A stretch of 64,000 nucleotides of DNA from Methylobacterium sp. GXS13 (GCF_001455965.1 NZ_LKKO01000025.1:124001-188000), one strand, 5' to 3'; positions 43,297 through 52,664 are shown, numbered from the stretch's first letter. The notes: generated by a model not told the origin, from the letters alone. Numbers and translations are program-made.

Positions 43297-44235
43297 TTAC
43301 GCGATTGCGGCGACCTCGAAGCCGGCCCGGGGGAAATGAAGGTGGATCGTTCCGACCTTCTCATCCTCACGCCGGATGACGATGCGCTCGGCGTCCAGCG
43401 CGACGAGGCTTCCGCGAACTGGGATGCGCGCGAAATCGTCCGGCGTGACCGTCACCGCACGACCGACAGCCAGGCCGGGAGCCTCCATCCCTGCGACGCG
43501 CATCTCGATCGGGGCTGGTTCGGCGTCCCGCGCCAGGGTCAGCGCCGCCTCGGGCGAGAGCGCCGTCGGCCGGCCGTGGCCGAGGGCCGTGACGCGGGCG
43601 TACCAGGGCAGGATCGGCTCCAGGCCGAGCGCGCGGTCCACCGCCTCGGCGTGCGGCCCGTTCCGCATGAGCCACAGGACGTGGAAATACCCGAGATCCA
43701 GAGCCCCCGGCCGGTCGCCGCCCAGGAACGGCCGCCCGGGATCGGACAGGGCGTCGGCAAGCCATGCGACATGCGCGGCCACTCGCTGCCGATGACGCGG
43801 ATAATCGGGCTCCATCGCCGCATGGCTCATGTCGATGTAGAGATAATCCTCCTTGCGATCGCGCAGGAAATCGGCCGGCCCATCCCCCGTAAAGTGAACG
43901 CGAACGCCGATCGCCGCGAGCCATACGTCGCGCTCGAAGCCGAAGGTCGCCGCCTTGGACAACCCGGCCGGGAGGCCGGCATAGAGGCTGGGGCCGGACG
44001 CGAGGCGGTCGAGGGCCGGAAGGATCACGTTCGTGTCGCAGTAGATGTCGGCCCCGACCTGCAGCACGGGCACGCGCCGATATCCGCCCGTCAGCGGATC
44101 GAGAAGGGGGCGTGGCGGGAGTGCCGCGATCTCGACCGAGGCCCAATCGAGGCCCTTGATGCCGAAGGCCAGACGGATCTTCTCCGAATACGGAGAGGAA
44201 CCGTAGTGATGCAGGACGAGTGCGGGTTGGGACAT
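43297..44235 (-). CDS. Glutathione S-transferase family protein
   Basis: 312 residues from the ATG at 44235. The N-terminal thioredoxin-like domain is clear: LVLHHYGSSPYSEKIRLAFG, YRRVPVLQVGADIYCDTNVI (the cis-Pro loop and the Ser/Thr glutathione contact). A helical C-terminal domain and about 100 extra residues follow. The extra part is longer than standard GSTs (about 210) and reads like a small beta domain (GRAVTVTPDDFARIPVRGSL). Substrate unknown. Confidence 0.85.
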   Translation of the reverse strand: MSQPALVLHHYGSSPYSEKIRLAFGIKGLDWASVEIAALPPRPLLDPLTGGYRRVPVLQVGADIYCDTNVILPALDRLASGPSLYAGLPAGLSKAATFGFERDVWLAAIGVRVHFTGDGPADFLRDRKEDYLYIDMSHAAMEPDYPRHRQRVAAHVAWLADALSDPGRPFLGGDRPGALDLGYFHVLWLMRNGPHAEAVDRALGLEPILPWYARVTALGHGRPTALSPEAALTLARDAEPAPIEMRVAGMEAPGLAVGRAVTVTPDDFARIPVRGSLVALDAERIVIRREDEKVGTIHLHFPRAGFEVAAIA

Positions 44236-44412
44236 GGGAAACTCCGGGCCCCACAAACTGGTGCGGGCCGGCGTCCGAACCAGCCCGGATCTCCCGAGGG
44301 CGGAGCCGGCGGGGGCGCGCGTCGTCGCAGGGCGCCCCCGTTCAGGCGCAGCTGACCCGGACGCGGTACGGCATTCCCGCGGTCGCATTCCGGGCGGCCA
44401 AAGCGCAAACGG

Positions 44413-44440
44413 AAACGGCCGGGACGCGGCCCGGCCATTT
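44413..44440 (-). terminator. Rho-independent terminator after flagellin
   Basis: Stem AAATGGCCGGG / CCCGGCCGTTT (11 bp, one G-T pair) with a six-base loop, 20 bp after the flagellin stop, on the minus strand. Confidence 0.75.
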
Positions 44441-44460
44441 CAACGTCACATCGCCGATGC

Positions 44461-45663
44461 TTAGCGCAGCAGCTGCAGGATGCCCTGCTGGGCCTGGTTC
44501 GCCAGCGACAGGGCCGAGATGCCCAGGGACTGGCGGGTGGACAGGGCCTGCGAATTCGCAGCCTCCTGGTTCAGATCGGCCGCCGTCAGGTTCGACGAGC
44601 CGGTGTCGAGCACGTTGATCAGGTTCTTGCTGAAGTCCTGGCGGTTCTGCACCACCGACAGATTCGAGCCGAAGGTCGACGCATCGGTGCGCAGCTGGTT
44701 GGACGCCGTCGTCAGGTTGTTCAGGGTCGTATTGATGTCGGTGTTGAGCAGGAAGTTGCCCTGCCCGATCGTCGAGGTCTTGGTCGAGGTGCTGGTGATC
44801 GCCTTCAGGCCGAGGCCGCTCGAGGTCTCGTCGGTCGCCGAGACCGTGAGGTTCGAGTTGCCCTTCGGGTTGAAGTTGATCGTCAGGTTGTTGTTGTCGC
44901 TCTTGCCGTTGATCAGGTTCGTGCCGTTGAAGCTCGAATCGCCGGCAAGCTGATCGATCTGGGTCAGCAGGCTGTTGTATTGCGTGGCGAGCGAGGCCCG
45001 GGCCGAGACGCCCGACACGCTCAGGTCCGAGCTCTGGCTGGCCATGGTCGTCAGCGTGCTCGTCCCGTAGCTGGGCCCGGAATTCGCCGTGCCGGCTGCA
45101 AAACCGAGCGCCGTCTGGCTGGCCGTGTCCTTGAATTCCAAGTCCGAGGACGCGTTCATCACGATCTTGGTGCCGTCGGTGCTCCTGGTGAAGCTGCCGG
45201 CGCCGATTGCGGCGTTGAGCTTGGTCAGGGCCTGGTCCAGGGTGTCGCCGGTGGCCAAGGACACGGTGGTGGCCGACCCGTTGACGTAGAGGTTGAGCGT
45301 CGTGTTGGCGGCGGGCGCCGAATAGGCGGTCGAGGCGGTGCCGGTGGTGGTGATCTGGGTGGACAGCGCCTGGTTGGCGACCGACTTGGCCTGATCGACC
45401 AGCTTCTGGATCGAGGTGATGCCCTGGTTGGCCGCCTGGATCGCCTGGATGCCGTTCGAGATGCCGTCGAGCAGGTTGCCGAGATCGCCCGAGCGCTGGC
45501 TCAGCGACTGCGCTGTGAAGAAGTTGACGGGGTTGTCGAGGGCCGAGGAGACCTTCAGGCCGGTGGAGAGCCGGTTCTGGGTGGTCGCGGTCAGCGCGGC
45601 CGTATCCTGCAGGGAGAGCAGGTTCTGGCGCGTGGCGGCGGTGAGGGTGACGCTGGAAGACAT
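44461..45663 (-). CDS. fliC: Flagellin
   Basis: 400 residues, within the usual range. The conserved N-terminal helix reads TTQNRLSTGLKVSSALDNPV, then NFFTAQSLSQRSGDLGNLLD. The C-terminal helix region (NVLDTGSSNLTAADLNQEAA, SLANQAQQGILQLLR) is the standard flagellin end. A variable, Ser/Thr/Asn-rich middle forms the outer domain. Single gene with its own terminator; the upstream 470 bp has no other gene. Confidence 0.96.
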   Translation of the reverse strand: MSSSVTLTAATRQNLLSLQDTAALTATTQNRLSTGLKVSSALDNPVNFFTAQSLSQRSGDLGNLLDGISNGIQAIQAANQGITSIQKLVDQAKSVANQALSTQITTTGTASTAYSAPAANTTLNLYVNGSATTVSLATGDTLDQALTKLNAAIGAGSFTRSTDGTKIVMNASSDLEFKDTASQTALGFAAGTANSGPSYGTSTLTTMASQSSDLSVSGVSARASLATQYNSLLTQIDQLAGDSSFNGTNLINGKSDNNNLTINFNPKGNSNLTVSATDETSSGLGLKAITSTSTKTSTIGQGNFLLNTDINTTLNNLTTASNQLRTDASTFGSNLSVVQNRQDFSKNLINVLDTGSSNLTAADLNQEAANSQALSTRQSLGISALSLANQAQQGILQLLR

Positions 45664-46134
45664 TGAACCGCATCCATTTTCGGGCGTGCACCGCTTTTTT
45701 GCACTACAAGATGAACATTTTATTATCAGTTGCGATCGAAGATAAACAACGTCGAAACGAAAACCAGTTCAGCAAGTGTGATTACGGGTCGGCCCTGGGC
45801 CGGGAGCCGCGGGGACCCTCGTTGACTTCGGGGACGAGCCCGATCGTGCGGCGGCCGGGCGCCATCCAGAAGGCCGCGCGTAGAGGGGGATCGCGTCCCG
45901 TCTCACGCGGGACGGCTACCGGATCACCCACGAGCGCAGCCAGACGGCGAGCGACGCCACGTGATGTCGGCGTCCCGAATAGTTGAATAAAGACCTATTG
46001 ATTGCATCTAATGCGTTGTAATCGGGGTCTGAAATTCTGGTTTTCAAATATGGACAGAATGTAGCAACGGCGATTCAGTCGATGAGGCGTTGTCTTACCA
46101 GAGAGAGCATTCGCTCCAGAATTGGTAGGGCAGC
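45664..46134. other. Flagellin upstream region
   Basis: About 470 bp between divergent flagellin and the Gly-rich protein gene. It contains AT-rich stretches near the flagellin start (about 45710-45770) and near 45980-46070, unusual for this GC-rich window and likely holding promoters for both genes. No specific sigma motif assigned. Confidence 0.4.
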
Positions 46135-46782
46135 ATGAAGCGGACAATTTTGAGCACGGCCGTGATGGCCGGCGCCTTGGCGATACTTCCGGTCACGGCC
46201 GATGCACGCGGTGGCTTCGGCGGCGGCGGCTTCCATGGTGGTGGCTTCGGCGGCGCTGGATTCCGGGGCGCTGGGCTCGGCGGCGGCGGCTTTCGCGGTG
46301 GTCTCGGCGGTCGCGGCCTGGGTGGCGGCTTCGGTGTGGGAGGCAACCGCTTCGGCGGGGGCGGTCTTGCAGGCCGCGGCTTCGGGGGCCGTGGCGGTTT
46401 CGGCGGTGGCGGCTTTCGCGGCGCAGGCTTCGCCGGCAACCGTGGCTTCGCCGGCTACGGCAGAGGCTACGGCTACGGCCGGGGCTACGGGTATGGCGGA
46501 TTGGGACTCGGCGTCGGTCTCGGCTTGGCCGGAGCGGGACTCGGCTATGGTTATGGCGGCTTCGGCGACGGCTATTACGGCACGGAGTATGGGCCCGCCG
46601 GCTATGGTGGGTACGGTGGCGGCTATGCACCTGCCGGCTACGGCCAGGATTACGGTGCAGTCCAGACCGAGGTCGCGCCTGCCGGGGACGCGGTCAGCTA
46701 CTGCGTTCAGCGCTTCCGATCGTATGACCGTCGCAGCGGCACGTATCTCGGCAACGATGGTGACCGCCACGCCTGCCCGTAA
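46135..46782 (+). CDS. Secreted Gly-rich protein with BA14K-like C-terminus
   Basis: 215 residues. Signal peptide MKRTILSTAVMAGALAILPV. About 140 residues follow of GGGF/GRGF/GYG repeats (low complexity). The C-terminal piece VSYCVQRFRSYDRRSGTYLG followed by NDGDRHAC matches the BA14K/lectin-like motif of rhizobial surface proteins. Predicted exported. A perfect 13-bp stem-loop follows. Confidence 0.82.
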   Translation: MKRTILSTAVMAGALAILPVTADARGGFGGGGFHGGGFGGAGFRGAGLGGGGFRGGLGGRGLGGGFGVGGNRFGGGGLAGRGFGGRGGFGGGGFRGAGFAGNRGFAGYGRGYGYGRGYGYGGLGLGVGLGLAGAGLGYGYGGFGDGYYGTEYGPAGYGGYGGGYAPAGYGQDYGAVQTEVAPAGDAVSYCVQRFRSYDRRSGTYLGNDGDRHACP

Positions 46783-46818
46783 CGACCTCCACGGTTCGTG
46801 ACGGCGTATCTTGACTAC

Positions 46819-46852
46819 GAAGGCCCCTCGGCCCTGGCGCCGAGGGGCCTTC
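46819..46852 (+). terminator. Stem-loop terminator
   Basis: Perfect 13-bp stem GAAGGCCCCTCGG / CCGAGGGGCCTTC with an 8-base loop, 37 bp after the Gly-rich protein gene. There is no T-run after the stem. Confidence 0.65.
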
Positions 46853-47115
46853 GGCTGGTCGACGCTCCTGCGGCTTCCGTGGCCAGCCCGGGCGCTCGGT
46901 CATCCCGGAGGCAGGCGCTCGGGCTCGAAGGCCTCCGGCGCTGCTGACACATTCCGCGGCACCGGGTGCGCGCAGATCGCTGCTCTCGGAGCTGCTGGCG
47001 ACCGTGGAGGGCGGTGGCTGGCATGGCCTCGGACCCCAAGGGCCACGGCAGGGGTTGTTGTGATGAGAAATCCGATCGACCTCGACGGGTTTTGACTCGC
47101 ATCGCGCAGGAATCC

Positions 47116-47436
47116 ATGTCGGACACCACCCAGGCCTCAGTGACGTTCCCCTCCCTCAAGGCCGCGCGATCCGCGCGACAGCGACTGGCTCGCGCAGGCT
47201 TCGCCCGGAACAGCATAGAAATCGATCGGCATGGCGACGCGTTCGAGGTCTCCATCAACACGCGTGAGGAGAATCATGCACGCGCGGAGCGTATCTTGGC
47301 GGGGTCGCCCCTGGGCAACGATCTGCGACAGGTCGGAGAGCAGGCGGCCGACTTCGTTCAAACCAACCGCTCCCTCGCATTGGGTCTGGCGGTCCTCGCG
47401 GGGTTCGCGGTCTTCAGTCTGACGAACCGGCGCTGA
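47116..47436 (+). CDS. Small protein with C-terminal membrane helix
   Basis: 106 residues. The N-terminal 70 residues are a small alpha/beta domain (FPSLKAARSARQRLARAGFA, SIEIDRHGDAFEVSIN). A single C-terminal transmembrane helix (LALGLAVLAGFAVFSL) ends in NRR. Unknown function; looks like a tail-anchored small protein. Followed by a good terminator. Confidence 0.68.
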   Translation: MSDTTQASVTFPSLKAARSARQRLARAGFARNSIEIDRHGDAFEVSINTREENHARAERILAGSPLGNDLRQVGEQAADFVQTNRSLALGLAVLAGFAVFSLTNRR

Positions 47437-47466
47437 AAGCAGCTCACGAAACGCCCGATCACAGGG

Positions 47467-47502
47467 CGCCCCCTCTGCACAAGACAGTGCAGAGGGCGTT
47501 TT
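47467..47502 (+). terminator. Rho-independent terminator
   Basis: Stem CCCTCTGCAC / GTGCAGAGGG with a six-base loop, extended by GC pairs and followed by TTTT, 30 bp after the gene ending at 47436. Confidence 0.85.
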
Positions 47503-48053
47503 GTGAGAAGCTCCCGGTGTGATCGCGCGGAGCGAGGCATCGGACGGCCGTCGCGAGCCCTCCTGGACGCCAAAGCCTCGGCGTCCCCTTCGGGTCTGCC
47601 GCGCTCCATGCGTAGCGCGAGCAGGCGTCGCCTCTCACGCCGATCCTCATCAGCTTCACGATCGGATGGCCCGTCTGGCCGGGATGGTCGCGCTCGCACA
47701 GACTGGAGCCCCCATCCCGGGCGACCGTACCAAGCCCGCGGCGCCCTGGCCCGGCGCCTCGGCCTCGTCGTGGCGCGCGCAGAGGAGAAGGGCTGCGCTC
47801 CAGAATGCGAACGCCACCGAGATCGGGCGGGCTCTTCGCCGGACGTGAAGCAGACCACATCTCGCGGCCCACTGGGTGACCACCCCTAACCGCGTCTGGC
47901 GTGCAGGGCGATCTCGGGATGCCGGCCTGCACGGTTCGGCAGCGCAGCGTGCTCGACCGCACTGCACATGACGGATCGGCGCGGCATCTTCATTGCAGAC
48001 GGTTCGAACGGGCCTCGGCTGGGGCCTGTCGCACGAAGAAAGGGGTGCACGAT
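47503..48053. other. Intergenic region
   Basis: About 550 bp. Open frames on both strands are Arg/Pro/Ala-rich without signals. No gene supported. Confidence 0.4.
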
Positions 48054-48152
48054 ATGGTTCTGAAGGCCTTCTCCTACGTGATGATCGGCGCCTTCGCGGG
48101 CGGCCTAGCGATGACAGTGGCCGGTTCGGCCGGGGTGCGGCTGGGCCTGTAG
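48054..48152 (+). CDS. Possible 32-residue single-helix membrane peptide
   Basis: MVLKAFSYVMIGAFAGGLAM followed by TVAGSAGVRLGL: a single hydrophobic helix with GxxxG spacing. It is preceded by GAAAGGGG 10 bp upstream and followed 50 bp later by a strong terminator, which supports it as a small transcribed gene. Function unknown. Confidence 0.5.
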   Translation: MVLKAFSYVMIGAFAGGLAMTVAGSAGVRLGL

Positions 48153-48202
48153 GCTCACGCGGACGCCAATGCCCGATTGAGCAACCGGTGGCGAGACGAC
48201 GG

Positions 48203-48234
48203 AAAAGCGGCGGGGAGCAGGCCCCGTCGCTTTT
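48203..48234 (+). terminator. Rho-independent terminator
   Basis: Stem AAAAGCGGCGGGG / CCCCGTCGCTTTT (13 bp with one G-T) followed by TTTTCCCC. It follows the possible small peptide gene. Confidence 0.82.
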
Positions 48235-48810
48235 CCCCTCTTCTCACCGCCATAAGCGTGTTCCAACCGACCCTCCGCCGCGCAGGCGGGCAGCGGCACG
48301 TCGTCCCGCCAGCACCGTCACGGCCGGCCCGTGGCGGCGCGGGCGGCTCCGCTCCCGGCGGTGTTCAAGCCCTGTGCGAGCGCCCGACGATGGTCTCGCG
48401 TTGCTCCGTGGTCGTGAGGGCGCGCTCGTCCATTCCTGGCCCCGACAATCCGCCCAGCATCCAGGCGCAAGAGCCTCAGCCGGTCCTGTTCGATATGGAT
48501 CGCGGGGTCCCGAAGTCTTCAGCTGTCGCGCCCGGGCAAGAGTGGCTCCCCGATGCCTCCCGACGGGTAAGGCATCGGTTCGAACCCAACCGGGGTGGCC
48601 ATCCTAGAAGGGTGGCTAATGATGCTGGCGGCAGAGTGTCCTGTGATACCTGTCACGGATGTTTCCCGTGAAACACATGTTGGCTTGCCTATGGCGTTCG
48701 CGCCTGTTTCAGGCCGACGATCCGGGAAGCGGGCCCAAAGGTCCGGGACGTTGCCCACGGTGCTTGCCTAACCGAGCACCAGCAAACCCATTGCTTGAGG
48801 ATGGGCGCAG
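48235..48810. other. Intergenic region with a tRNA-like tail
   Basis: About 575 bp without a supported gene. It contains a 25-base near-copy of the tRNA-Arg 3' end (48577-48601), listed separately. Confidence 0.4.
48577..48601 (+). repeat. Near-copy of the tRNA-Arg 3' end (possible att-like remnant)
   Basis: Twenty-three of 25 bases match the last 25 bases of tRNA-Arg (35985-36009), including GGTTCGA, CCCAACCGGGGT and GCCA. The sequence before it cannot form a T-stem or the rest of a tRNA, so it is a fragment. It may be an old attachment-site scar or a tRNA remnant. Confidence 0.5.
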
Positions 48811-49773
48811 CTATCCCCCGCCGTTCCGCCTGCGGAACTCTGCAGGCGTGATCCCGACATGGCGCATGAAGGCCCGGCGCAGGGTGTCGGCATTGGCGAA
48901 GCCCGTCCGGGCGGCGACCTGCGCGGCCGCGAGGCCTTCCGCGTCCAGATAGCGCCGCGCCGCCGCGACCCGCGCGGCCTCGACCCAGTCGGCGGGCGTC
49001 ACGCCGACTTCGCTCCGGAACAGGCGCGCGAAGTGGCGCGGGCTGAGGCCCGCCCGTTCGGCCAGCCGGGCCACGCTGTGGTCCTCTGCGGGGGCGGACG
49101 CGATCCAGCGCTGGACCTCCTGAAGCACCGCCCGGCCGGACGCCGCGGCCGTACCGCTGCGGCTGAACTGCATCTGGCCGCCGGGGCGCTTGAAGAACAT
49201 CACGAGCTGCGCGGCGACCCGCTGGGCCACCGCCCGGCCGAGATCCTCCGCGACCAGGGTGACGGCCAGGTCGAGGCCGGCGGTCACCCCGGCGGCCGTG
49301 CAGACCGGACCGTCGCGGACCTGGATCGCATCGGGCTCGACCCGGATCCCGGGGTAGCGCCGGGCCAGGGCGTCGGCCGCAGCCCAATGCGTGGTGATCC
49401 GGCGCCCGTCCAGCAAGCCGGCTTCGGCCAGGGCGAAGGCGCCGGTGCAGACTGAGCCGAAGCGCCGGGCCGCGGGGGCCGTGCGCCGCAGCCAGTCGAG
49501 CAAGGCGGCCGACGGGCGCCGATGCGGGGCATCCGGCGATCCTGCCACCAGCAGCGTGTCGAGGCTGCCGGGATCGGCCTCGAAGATCGTCCGGTCCGCA
49601 AGCAGCCGCGCGCCTGACGAGGTCCGGATCGCGCCGGACTCGGTGGACACGATCTCGGTCCGGTAGACGCCGCGCTCGGCCTGGACGTTCGCCTCCGCGA
49701 ACACATCCAGCGGGCCGGAGACGTCGAGCATCTGCACGCCCGGTCCGGCAACGATCACCACCCTTCGCTCCAC
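48811..49773 (-). CDS. GlxA-family AraC-type regulator (DJ-1/PfpI-like N-terminus)
   Basis: About 320 residues from a GTG at 49773 with GAGGGA upstream; a TTG at 49833 is the alternative. The N-terminal amidase-like DJ-1/PfpI domain shows VSGPLDVFAEAN and FGSVCTGAFALAEAGLLDGR with the Cys elbow. The C-terminal AraC helix-turn-helix pair shows SVARLAERAGLSPRHFARLF and VAARTGFANADTLRRAFMRH. It is divergent from the HD-domain gene, which it may control. Confidence 0.9.
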   Translation of the reverse strand: MERRVVIVAGPGVQMLDVSGPLDVFAEANVQAERGVYRTEIVSTESGAIRTSSGARLLADRTIFEADPGSLDTLLVAGSPDAPHRRPSAALLDWLRRTAPAARRFGSVCTGAFALAEAGLLDGRRITTHWAAADALARRYPGIRVEPDAIQVRDGPVCTAAGVTAGLDLAVTLVAEDLGRAVAQRVAAQLVMFFKRPGGQMQFSRSGTAAASGRAVLQEVQRWIASAPAEDHSVARLAERAGLSPRHFARLFRSEVGVTPADWVEAARVAAARRYLDAEGLAAAQVAARTGFANADTLRRAFMRHVGITPAEFRRRNGGG

Positions 49774-49887
49774 GGTGCCGTCCCTCGCGTCCGTCGCACA
49801 CGCGATTTGGCCGTCTGAGACGTGTTCCGTCAACTCCGGACGCGTGGTGCGGGGCTACCGTCTTGGTCTCAGCAAGGAGGGAAAGCC

Positions 49888-50529
49888 ATGGCTCATCCAA
49901 TCGACGGCGTCGCCATCCCCGACAGTGCGCTCGCCCGCGCGGTGACCGAGCTCGTCCGGGACACGGAATCGCCGCTGCTGTTCCACCATTCGAGCCGCGT
50001 CTATTATTTCGGTGCCCTGACGGGGAAGCGGCGCGACCTCACCTACGATCCGGAACTGCTCTATGTCGGCGCGATGTTCCACGACATGGGACTGACCCCA
50101 CAGCACAGCAGCGCGACCGAGCGCTTCGAGGTCGACGGCGCCAACGCGGCCCGGGACTTCCTGCGCGGCCACGGCATCGCCCAGGCCGATATCGACACGG
50201 TGTGGGCCGCCATCGCGCTGCACACCACCCGGGGCATCCCGCAGCACATGCATCCGGTGATCGCCCTGGTCACCGCCGGGGTCGAGATGGATGTGCTCGG
50301 GCTGACCTATGCCGCTTACAGCGACGCCGCGCGCGAGGCGGTCGTGCGGGCGCATCCGCGGAGCCCGCATTTCAAGGAGGACATCATCCAGACGTTCTAC
50401 GAGGGGATCCGGCACAAGCCCGACACGACCTTCGGCAACGTCAAGGCCGATGTCATCGCCGACAAGGAGCCGCATTTCCACGCCGGAAACTTCTGTCGCG
50501 TGATCCGCGATTCGCCCTGGCGTGGGTGA
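49888..50529 (+). CDS. HD-domain hydrolase (cyanamide-hydratase-like)
   Basis: 213 residues with an AAGGAGG Shine-Dalgarno before the ATG at 49888. HD motif: LLFHHSSRVYYFGAL (first His), LYVGAMFHDMGLT (His-Asp), then AALHTTRG (further His) and VTAGVEMDVLGL. The order resembles HD proteins related to cyanamide hydratase. Followed by a perfect terminator. Substrate unknown. Confidence 0.86.
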   Translation: MAHPIDGVAIPDSALARAVTELVRDTESPLLFHHSSRVYYFGALTGKRRDLTYDPELLYVGAMFHDMGLTPQHSSATERFEVDGANAARDFLRGHGIAQADIDTVWAAIALHTTRGIPQHMHPVIALVTAGVEMDVLGLTYAAYSDAAREAVVRAHPRSPHFKEDIIQTFYEGIRHKPDTTFGNVKADVIADKEPHFHAGNFCRVIRDSPWRG

Positions 50530-50573
50530 TCCCGATTGGGCTGCCGGTGAGGCGCGACCCCGGAATACGGCAC

Positions 50574-50606
50574 AAAGCCCCGGGCGCCATGGGCGCCCGG
50601 GGCTTT
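50574..50606 (+). terminator. Perfect 15-bp stem-loop terminator
   Basis: AAAGCCCCGGGCGCC-ATG-GGCGCCCGGGGCTTT, a perfect 15-bp inverted repeat 44 bp after the HD-domain gene. Confidence 0.85.
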
Positions 50607-50706
50607 GTGGTCGACCTGAGCGCTCAACCTCACAGGGCTGTCGTGCCGAGGCGAAGAGGGGGGGGCGGATGCAGCGTGCGGGTCTTGACCCGCACACCAC
50701 GTCCAA

Positions 50707-50735
50707 GAAAGCGCGCCCAGCCCGGAGGCTGGGCG
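50707..50735 (-). terminator. Rho-independent terminator of the beta-barrel gene
   Basis: On the minus strand CGCCCAGCC / GGCTGGGCG with a short loop, followed by CGCTTTC. It lies about 12 bp after the porin-like gene stop at 50748. Confidence 0.7.
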
Positions 50736-50747
50736 TGCCTGTAGGTC

Positions 50748-51584
50748 TTAGTACGAGCCGAACTTGTAGTTCAGGCCGGCGCGGACGACGGCGAACTCGT
50801 CGTCGCGGCGACCGATGGCGCTGTAGGCGACCGGGACGAGGTTGGCGGCGTTGACGACGAGGGCGCCCTGGTTGCGGTTGCCGCGCTCCAGGTTGACGTA
50901 CAGGCCTTCGATCTTGAACGTCACGGCCGACGAGCGGAAGAAGTTCAGGAACGACTCGGTCGGGAGGGCGAACTCGACGCCACCGCCGACGGCGTAGCCG
51001 GTGCGGAAGCTGTCGTTGCCGGCGTAGCCGCCGAAGGAGCGGTCGGCGCTGCCCGAGCCGTAGGCGAAGCCGCCGGTGCCGTACACGAGGGTGCGGTCGA
51101 AGGCGTAGCCGAGGCGGCCGCGCACGGTGCCGAAGTAGTCGAGGCTCGACAGGCCGCGCGGGTCGGTGACGTAGTAGCCCGGGGCCACGGCGCCGCTGAT
51201 GAAGGCGTTGTTCCGGTTGCGGCCGAAGTCGAGGTACTGGGCGTCGGCCTCGATGCCGACGACCACGCCCGAGCCCGGGGTGAACTGGTAGTTGTAGCCG
51301 ACCTGGGCGCCGCCGGAGAAGCCGTCCTGGCTGCGGTCGCGGAAGGTGGCGGTGGTGCCGGCGGCGGCGAAGGCGGCGGGGACGCCGAAGACCGAGCTGT
51401 TCGAGCGGCTGCTGGCGTCGAAGGCGTAGCCGGCGTTGATACCGAAATAGGCGCCGGTCCAGGTGAACACGGGCACGGGGGTGAAGACGGGCGGCGGGGC
51501 GGCGCGGCGCGGCAGGTCGGCGGCCGAGGCGGCGCCGGTCAGGAGGGCCGTGGCGGCGCTCGCGAGAAGAAGCTTCTTGATCAT
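50748..51584 (-). CDS. Outer-membrane beta-barrel protein (Omp25/Omp31-like)
   Basis: 278 residues from the ATG at 51584. Signal peptide MIKKLLLASAATALLTGAASA, then a Pro-rich linker (APPPVFTPVPVFTWTGAYFG). The barrel strands begin with FTWTGAYFGINAGYAF. Repeated short amphipathic strands (GGAQVGYNYQF, GGFAYGSGS) and the ending AVVRAGLNYKFGSY with a terminal aromatic are standard for alphaproteobacterial OmpA-like eight-stranded barrels. Confidence 0.92.
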   Translation of the reverse strand: MIKKLLLASAATALLTGAASAADLPRRAAPPPVFTPVPVFTWTGAYFGINAGYAFDASSRSNSSVFGVPAAFAAAGTTATFRDRSQDGFSGGAQVGYNYQFTPGSGVVVGIEADAQYLDFGRNRNNAFISGAVAPGYYVTDPRGLSSLDYFGTVRGRLGYAFDRTLVYGTGGFAYGSGSADRSFGGYAGNDSFRTGYAVGGGVEFALPTESFLNFFRSSAVTFKIEGLYVNLERGNRNQGALVVNAANLVPVAYSAIGRRDDEFAVVRAGLNYKFGSY

Positions 51585-51962
51585 CTGGTCCTCAATCTCC
51601 CGTTGATCGGGATGTGCCGAGGGACAGGACGTCAGGAGCGGCCGACGCGATAGTGCAATGGTGCAACAGCGCCCGCGAAGGCTCCTGGCCGGTGGCGGAA
51701 AAGGTGCGCTGGAACACATGACGAGCCCGCGATGACTGAGCGATGCGCATTATTCGACCAGGACTGCCGGCAGATAGAAATATGGTTCGTCAATACCGGC
51801 GTCCTCGAGGTGTTAACCTGCGTGTAACAATCGCAGCTCGACGCGAGAGCGCTGCCCCGGGTGTAACGCTCGCGTGTAGATTGCGGCCGAGGCGGGCCGT
51901 TGGACGGGCCCTGGTAGAATGCGGCGTGGACGATCCGGGCCGCCTCCCTTACCGTTCGGCCC
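51585..51962. other. Divergent upstream region of porin and GAF genes
   Basis: About 380 bp with two GTGTAAC repeats (near 51823 and 51860), possibly regulatory; no gene recognised. Confidence 0.4.
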
Positions 51963-52511
51963 ATGTCAGAGGCCCATTTCCCGTCCGACGAGGGGCTGGT
52001 GCGGGCGACCGGCCGGTTGGCGGTCGCCCGCACCCTTTCGGAGGTCGTTTCCATCCTGCGCGACACGGCGCTGGACATCGTCGGCGCGGACGGGATCGCC
52101 GTGGTCCTGCGCGAGGGCGAGTTCTGCCTGTACGCCGCCGAGGACGCGATCGAGCCGCTGTGGCGGGGACGGCGTTTCCCGCTCACCGCCTGCATCTCCG
52201 GTTGGGTGATGCTCAACGACGAGACCGCCGTGGTCCCGGACATCGAGTTCGACCCGCGGGTGCCGAGCGAGGCCTATCGCACCACCTCGATGCGCAGCCT
52301 CGTGATGGTGCCGATCGGGTCGCCCGAGCCGATCGCGTCGCTGGGCGCCTATTGGTGCGCCTCGGTGATCCCCGACGACGCGACGGTCTGCCGGCTGGAG
52401 ACCTTGGCGCATCAGGCTGCGGTCGCGCTGATCCGGCTGCAGGAGCCCGCACAGGTCGGCCGCCCCTGGGCGGCCCCGCCGTCCGATCGCGCGCCTGAGC
52501 GAACCGGCTAG
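51963..52511 (+). CDS. GAF-domain protein
   Basis: 182 residues. A GAF domain fills residues about 20-165: LSEVVSILRDTALDIVGADG, GWVMLNDETAVVPDIEFDPR, SLVMVPIGSPEPIASLGAYW. Single-domain GAF proteins bind small ligands or sense redox; no output domain is attached. Unknown partner. Confidence 0.88.
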   Translation: MSEAHFPSDEGLVRATGRLAVARTLSEVVSILRDTALDIVGADGIAVVLREGEFCLYAAEDAIEPLWRGRRFPLTACISGWVMLNDETAVVPDIEFDPRVPSEAYRTTSMRSLVMVPIGSPEPIASLGAYWCASVIPDDATVCRLETLAHQAAVALIRLQEPAQVGRPWAAPPSDRAPERTG

Positions 52512-52664
52512 GGCTCGGTCCGGGAAGACCTGCCCGGGAAGACCTGCCCATGAAGACCCGCCCATGAAGACCTGCGCGCCTGCGTCGCGGTGGGGATCGT
52601 TTGCCAACCTCCGGCCGTTCTCCGCGCGCTCGAAGAACCTGCACGGACGTCTCAAGCCCCCGTC

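Noticed and set aside
48540..48605. A second complete tRNA gene
   Set aside because: Only the 3' 25 bases look like a tRNA; no T-stem, anticodon or acceptor 5' strand can be formed.
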